Source: Hufsiella ginkgonis
Lineage (GTDB): Bacteria > Bacteroidota > Bacteroidia > Sphingobacteriales > Sphingobacteriaceae
Reading direction: 5' to 3'
NCBI RefSeq assembly: GCF_009834915.1
Contig: NZ_WVHS01000002.1
Coordinates: 744,001 to 808,000, forward strand
DNA: 64,000 bases
Positions 61,388-64,000 of the stretch are shown here, one piece after another; the first letter of the stretch is position 1; the number at the start of each line of letters is the position of its first letter. Below the pieces are notes generated by a model, which made no database searches, was not told the DNA's origin, and worked only from the letters and a program-made list of their open reading frames with translations. A program made the translations under genes and the position numbers.

Positions 61388-61603
61388 AAGCGCCGACGAA
61401 GTTTACTCATTGCAAACAGTATGGTAAAGGTAAGGTTTTGATATTAAGATATTGTTAACAGGTCATAAGCTGATGAGGTGCTGTGTTTTAGCCGCAAAAC
61501 AGCCGGACAGGGCGCGGGCTATTACCCAAAAAATGTTATCTTCGCGTTTTAAACTACCGGCCGTAAGTAAACATAATTTAATGCCGGCCGATTACTCATT
61601 TTT

Positions 61604-62332
61604 ATGATCATTCTAGCTTTCTTTCTCGCCCATTGGTTCCTCTCCTTATTCTTTCAAACATTTTTCCTGCATCGCTATGCATCTCATAAAATGTTTAAGA
61701 TGAACCAGTTTTGGGAAAAGGTCTTTTACTTTATGACCTTCTTTTCGCAAGGTTCATCTTTCCTGAACCCCCGGGCTTATGCCATTATGCACCGCATGCA
61801 TCACGCGTACAGCGATACAGAGAAAGACCCGCATTCCCCCCACTTCATTAAAGACGTATGGGGATTGATGATCAAAACCAAGAACATTTACCTGGATTAC
61901 CTTCGTTATAAGATCGAGCCCGAGGAGCAGTTCATAGACAGGTACCCTACCTGGTCATTCGTGGACCGTTTTGGCGACCTCTGGATCACCCGTGCCTGCT
62001 TTATCGCTTTTTACATTACTTTTTATGTGTATTTCGCCGAGTACTGGTGGATGTACCTGCTGCTTCCTGTCCACTTCCTGATGGGGCCTATCCATGGCGC
62101 CATCGTTAACTGGTGCGGTCATAAGTACGGGTATTCCAACTACGACAACCACGACCATAGCAAGAACACCCTTCCCCTCGATTTCCTGATGCTGGGTGAG
62201 CTTTTCCAGAATAACCACCACAAAAAACCGAACGACGTAAACTTTGCGAAACGATGGTTTGAGCTCGACCCTTCTTACCCGATCATCAAGGCGATGCATG
62301 CGCTGAGGATCATCAGGCTGAGAAAAGTATAG
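61604..62332 (+). CDS. Acyl-CoA desaturase (membrane fatty acid desaturase)
   Basis: The 242-residue protein has several membrane helices and histidine boxes: HRYASH (His23, His28), HRMHH (His64, His67, His68) and QNNHH (His205, His206) near the end, where the usual box has an initial His. Another His-rich stretch, GHKYGYSNYDNHDHSKN, lies between. It introduces a double bond into fatty acyl chains. It is divergent from the glycosyltransferase gene. Confidence 0.9.
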   Translation: MIILAFFLAHWFLSLFFQTFFLHRYASHKMFKMNQFWEKVFYFMTFFSQGSSFLNPRAYAIMHRMHHAYSDTEKDPHSPHFIKDVWGLMIKTKNIYLDYLRYKIEPEEQFIDRYPTWSFVDRFGDLWITRACFIAFYITFYVYFAEYWWMYLLLPVHFLMGPIHGAIVNWCGHKYGYSNYDNHDHSKNTLPLDFLMLGELFQNNHHKKPNDVNFAKRWFELDPSYPIIKAMHALRIIRLRKV

Positions 62333-62336
62333 TAGC

Positions 62337-63179
62337 CTACAGGTAACTTACCCCTTTCATCTCTGATGGTATATAATTGTGCGGCACGAACCCGTCTATC
62401 GCGTTACACGAAACCTGGATATAACCACCTGTGATATTGCCGAATATGTTGGCAATCGCAGTATCGGCGGCGTCACGTCCGGTAGCGATCTTAACCATCC
62501 CGTTAAGGGGAGCAAGCTTCGTGGCGTCAAATAATACCCAGTCTCCACCCAGGTAAGCTTCGAAACAGGCATGAAAGTCCTGCGGTACCAGCTTATAAGA
62601 ATACCCCGTAAAATACCTCGCCGGGATAGAAAGCGCCCGGCAAAGCGCAATACCCAGGTGTGCAAAATCACGGCATACACCGGCTTGCTCCGTTACCGTA
62701 TCGTAAGCGGAGGTTTGTGAATTGGTAGAGCCGCTCAGGTATTCTACGTTACGGTGGATCCACTCGGTAAGCTTAACCACCTGCACATAGGGGTTGCGGA
62801 TATGCCCGAACTTATTGTTAGCCAGCCTGTACAGTTTATCCGACTGGCAATACCGGCTAGGATACAGGTATGGAAAAACCGAGGGCTCCAACCGCGCCAC
62901 CGGAACCGGTTTTTGTTTCCGGTGATCGGTGATCTTGTGCGACGTATCTACGGTGGCCTTATACGAGATCCTCAGATCCGCTTTCTTAGGAATATCGAGG
63001 CGGATAAACCGGTTTTCGCCGTGAGCAGAAGTGAGCTCTTCCGTTCTTACGTAGGGCTCAACGGAAAAAGTCTCGAACAGCACCGCCTGGTTGGGCGATC
63101 GCAGCGCGTGGATGTTTAAAATGATCGTGCCCTTGCCCGTTACGCCGTATTCCATGTCTGCAGCGATCTCGAATTTCAT
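62337..63179 (-). CDS. Transglutaminase-like protein (Anbu-associated)
   Basis: The 280-residue protein has an N-terminal beta-rich region (about 1-90) and a transglutaminase-like core with Cys169 (GVCRDFAHLGIALCRALSIPARYFTGY), His203 (FHACFEAYL) and Asp218 (LFDATK). Such proteins are regular partners of the Anbu protease. It lies 20 bases downstream of the Anbu gene on the same strand. Confidence 0.88.
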   Translation of the reverse strand: MKFEIAADMEYGVTGKGTIILNIHALRSPNQAVLFETFSVEPYVRTEELTSAHGENRFIRLDIPKKADLRISYKATVDTSHKITDHRKQKPVPVARLEPSVFPYLYPSRYCQSDKLYRLANNKFGHIRNPYVQVVKLTEWIHRNVEYLSGSTNSQTSAYDTVTEQAGVCRDFAHLGIALCRALSIPARYFTGYSYKLVPQDFHACFEAYLGGDWVLFDATKLAPLNGMVKIATGRDAADTAIANIFGNITGGYIQVSCNAIDGFVPHNYIPSEMKGVSYL

Positions 63180-63199
63180 AGTACAGGATATTTATTGTG

Positions 63200-63919
63200 T
63201 TACGTAAGTTTCTTAAATGCCGGGTCCATCCATTTATCCGGGATATTCTGCAAGGCGGTAAGCAGCTCTTTTGCCCATTGATCCGATACGCTTTCGAGGT
63301 CCTTTTTCTCGTACCGGTGTTCGGCGATGCAAAAACTACCCTTCCGGTATAATACCACATCGATGGGAAAATCTACGTTATTGGAGCTCACCCGGGTGGA
63401 GTCGAAAGAAAGAAAACCCGCCTTAAGCGCCAGCTTCAGGTCTGAACCTTCGTCGATCACCCGGTTCAGGATCGCTTTTCCATGTCCTGAGTTGCCAATG
63501 ATCACGAAGGGTGCGCCCTGCCCCAGCTCCACCCAGTTTCCTTCTGGGTACAACAGGAAAAGCTTATGCTCCTCATCGTCCTTCAGTTGTCCGCCAATGA
63601 TCGTGTTGAGATCGAACTTAAATCCAGATTTTTCCAGGGAGGTTTTATCCTCCTCGGCCACCCTGCGTACCTGTTCGCCAAAGGCGTTTACCGCTTTGTA
63701 CAGTTTATTGTACTCCTCGCGTTCCACCAGTTCCTTAAAGTACACGATCGCCTTATCACGGACGGACCTCAGGCCGCTGGTCATGATAAAAAGAGAATAA
63801 CCCTCTTTTTGTTCAGTAAAGATCTTCTTTTTAACGGTGGTATCGGTGCCGGAAGTGATCCGGGTATCGGCTATAGCCACGAGTCCCTCTTTCACTTTAA
63901 TTCCGAGGCAATAAGTCAT
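63200..63919 (-). CDS. Anbu-type proteasome-like protease
   Basis: The start is the ATG at 63919 (MTYCLGIKVKEGLVAIADTRITSGTDTTVKKKIF); 12 upstream residues lack family character. The 239-residue protein begins with the Anbu hallmark: Met removal leaves Thr2 as the N-terminal nucleophile, with Asp18 and a Lys near 30-32 completing the site. Anbu is the ancestral beta-subunit-like protease. The usual operon mates with DUF403 and ATP-grasp (DUF404) are not adjacent; only the transglutaminase-like gene is. Confidence 0.92.
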   Translation of the reverse strand: MTYCLGIKVKEGLVAIADTRITSGTDTTVKKKIFTEQKEGYSLFIMTSGLRSVRDKAIVYFKELVEREEYNKLYKAVNAFGEQVRRVAEEDKTSLEKSGFKFDLNTIIGGQLKDDEEHKLFLLYPEGNWVELGQGAPFVIIGNSGHGKAILNRVIDEGSDLKLALKAGFLSFDSTRVSSNNVDFPIDVVLYRKGSFCIAEHRYEKKDLESVSDQWAKELLTALQNIPDKWMDPAFKKLT

Positions 63920-64000
63920 GTTGATCGATGCGTGTTTGAATGGGCAAAATACCAAAAAAAGTGGTTGCTGTTAAACCTCTTGTCACTTTAATAGTCACAC

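Noticed and set aside
1-64000. CRISPR arrays, rRNA genes and transposases
   Set aside because: No regular repeat-spacer arrays, no rRNA-like segments and no transposase motifs were seen.

Overview
The window is a stretch of chromosome from a member of the Bacteroidota, most likely the Sphingobacteriales/Chitinophagales side of the phylum. The evidence is a sigma-70/FecR/SusC-type unit with a DUF4974-like FecR tail, Bacteroidota-type promoters (TTG, a 19-21 nt spacer, then TAnnTTTG), a lipoprotein TamL-type BamA relative, LytTR two-component regulators, GIN-domain (DUF2807) proteins and MacB/FtsX permeases of about 780 residues. I see no rRNA, CRISPR array, integrase or transposase. Two tRNAs are present: Ser-GCT at 18.7 kb and Cys-GCA at 47.3 kb.

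Layout. 0-2.2 kb: an ECF sigma factor, its FecR anti-sigma and the start of a TonB-linked SusC-like receptor. 2.4-3.9 kb: a self-regulated ArsR/SRPBCC/VOC operon with a clear palindromic operator over its promoter. 4.1-8.4 kb: an ABC transporter plus GIN-domain operon, divergent from a LytS/LytTR sensor-regulator pair. 8.5-10.4 kb: an NAD-dependent epimerase and an AraC regulator. 10.7-14.2 kb: one long gene joining a membrane-bound AraC regulator to a MacB-like permease. 14.6-18.3 kb: a three-gene operon for a split VioB/RebD-like protein (large N-half and ferritin-like C-half as separate genes) and a VTT/DedA membrane protein. This operon is flanked by two kinds of dispersed intergenic repeat that occur again, side by side, at 47.7-48.0 kb.

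18.6-47.5 kb is mostly core and housekeeping: tRNA-Ser, a 7TM-HD phosphodiesterase, an SPFH cluster with a small ribbon-helix-helix protein, thiolase, fructosamine kinase, LepA, FolD, a CvfB-like S1 protein, a Rieske ferredoxin, QueE, dienelactone hydrolase, an OmpA/PD40 lipoprotein-like protein, an MpaB-like oxygenase, a HipA-like kinase with DUF3037, a 6-phosphogluconate dehydrogenase, DUF2339, an aldo-keto reductase, TamL, an SpoU methyltransferase and tRNA-Cys. 48-64 kb: a second ECF sigma operon, an S41 peptidase, PyrD, an ABC-F ATPase, an orphan ExbD whose start codon lies in a strong hairpin, an NlpC/P60 lipoprotein, a TPR-HTH regulator, a glycolipid-like set (phosphoesterase, GH1, glycosyltransferase), a desaturase, and an Anbu proteasome-like protease with a transglutaminase.

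The most interesting items are the split VioB-like operon, the AraC-MacB fusion, the switch-like hairpin at the exbD start, and the dispersed repeat families. All family calls come from reading motifs and architecture by eye. No database search was run.
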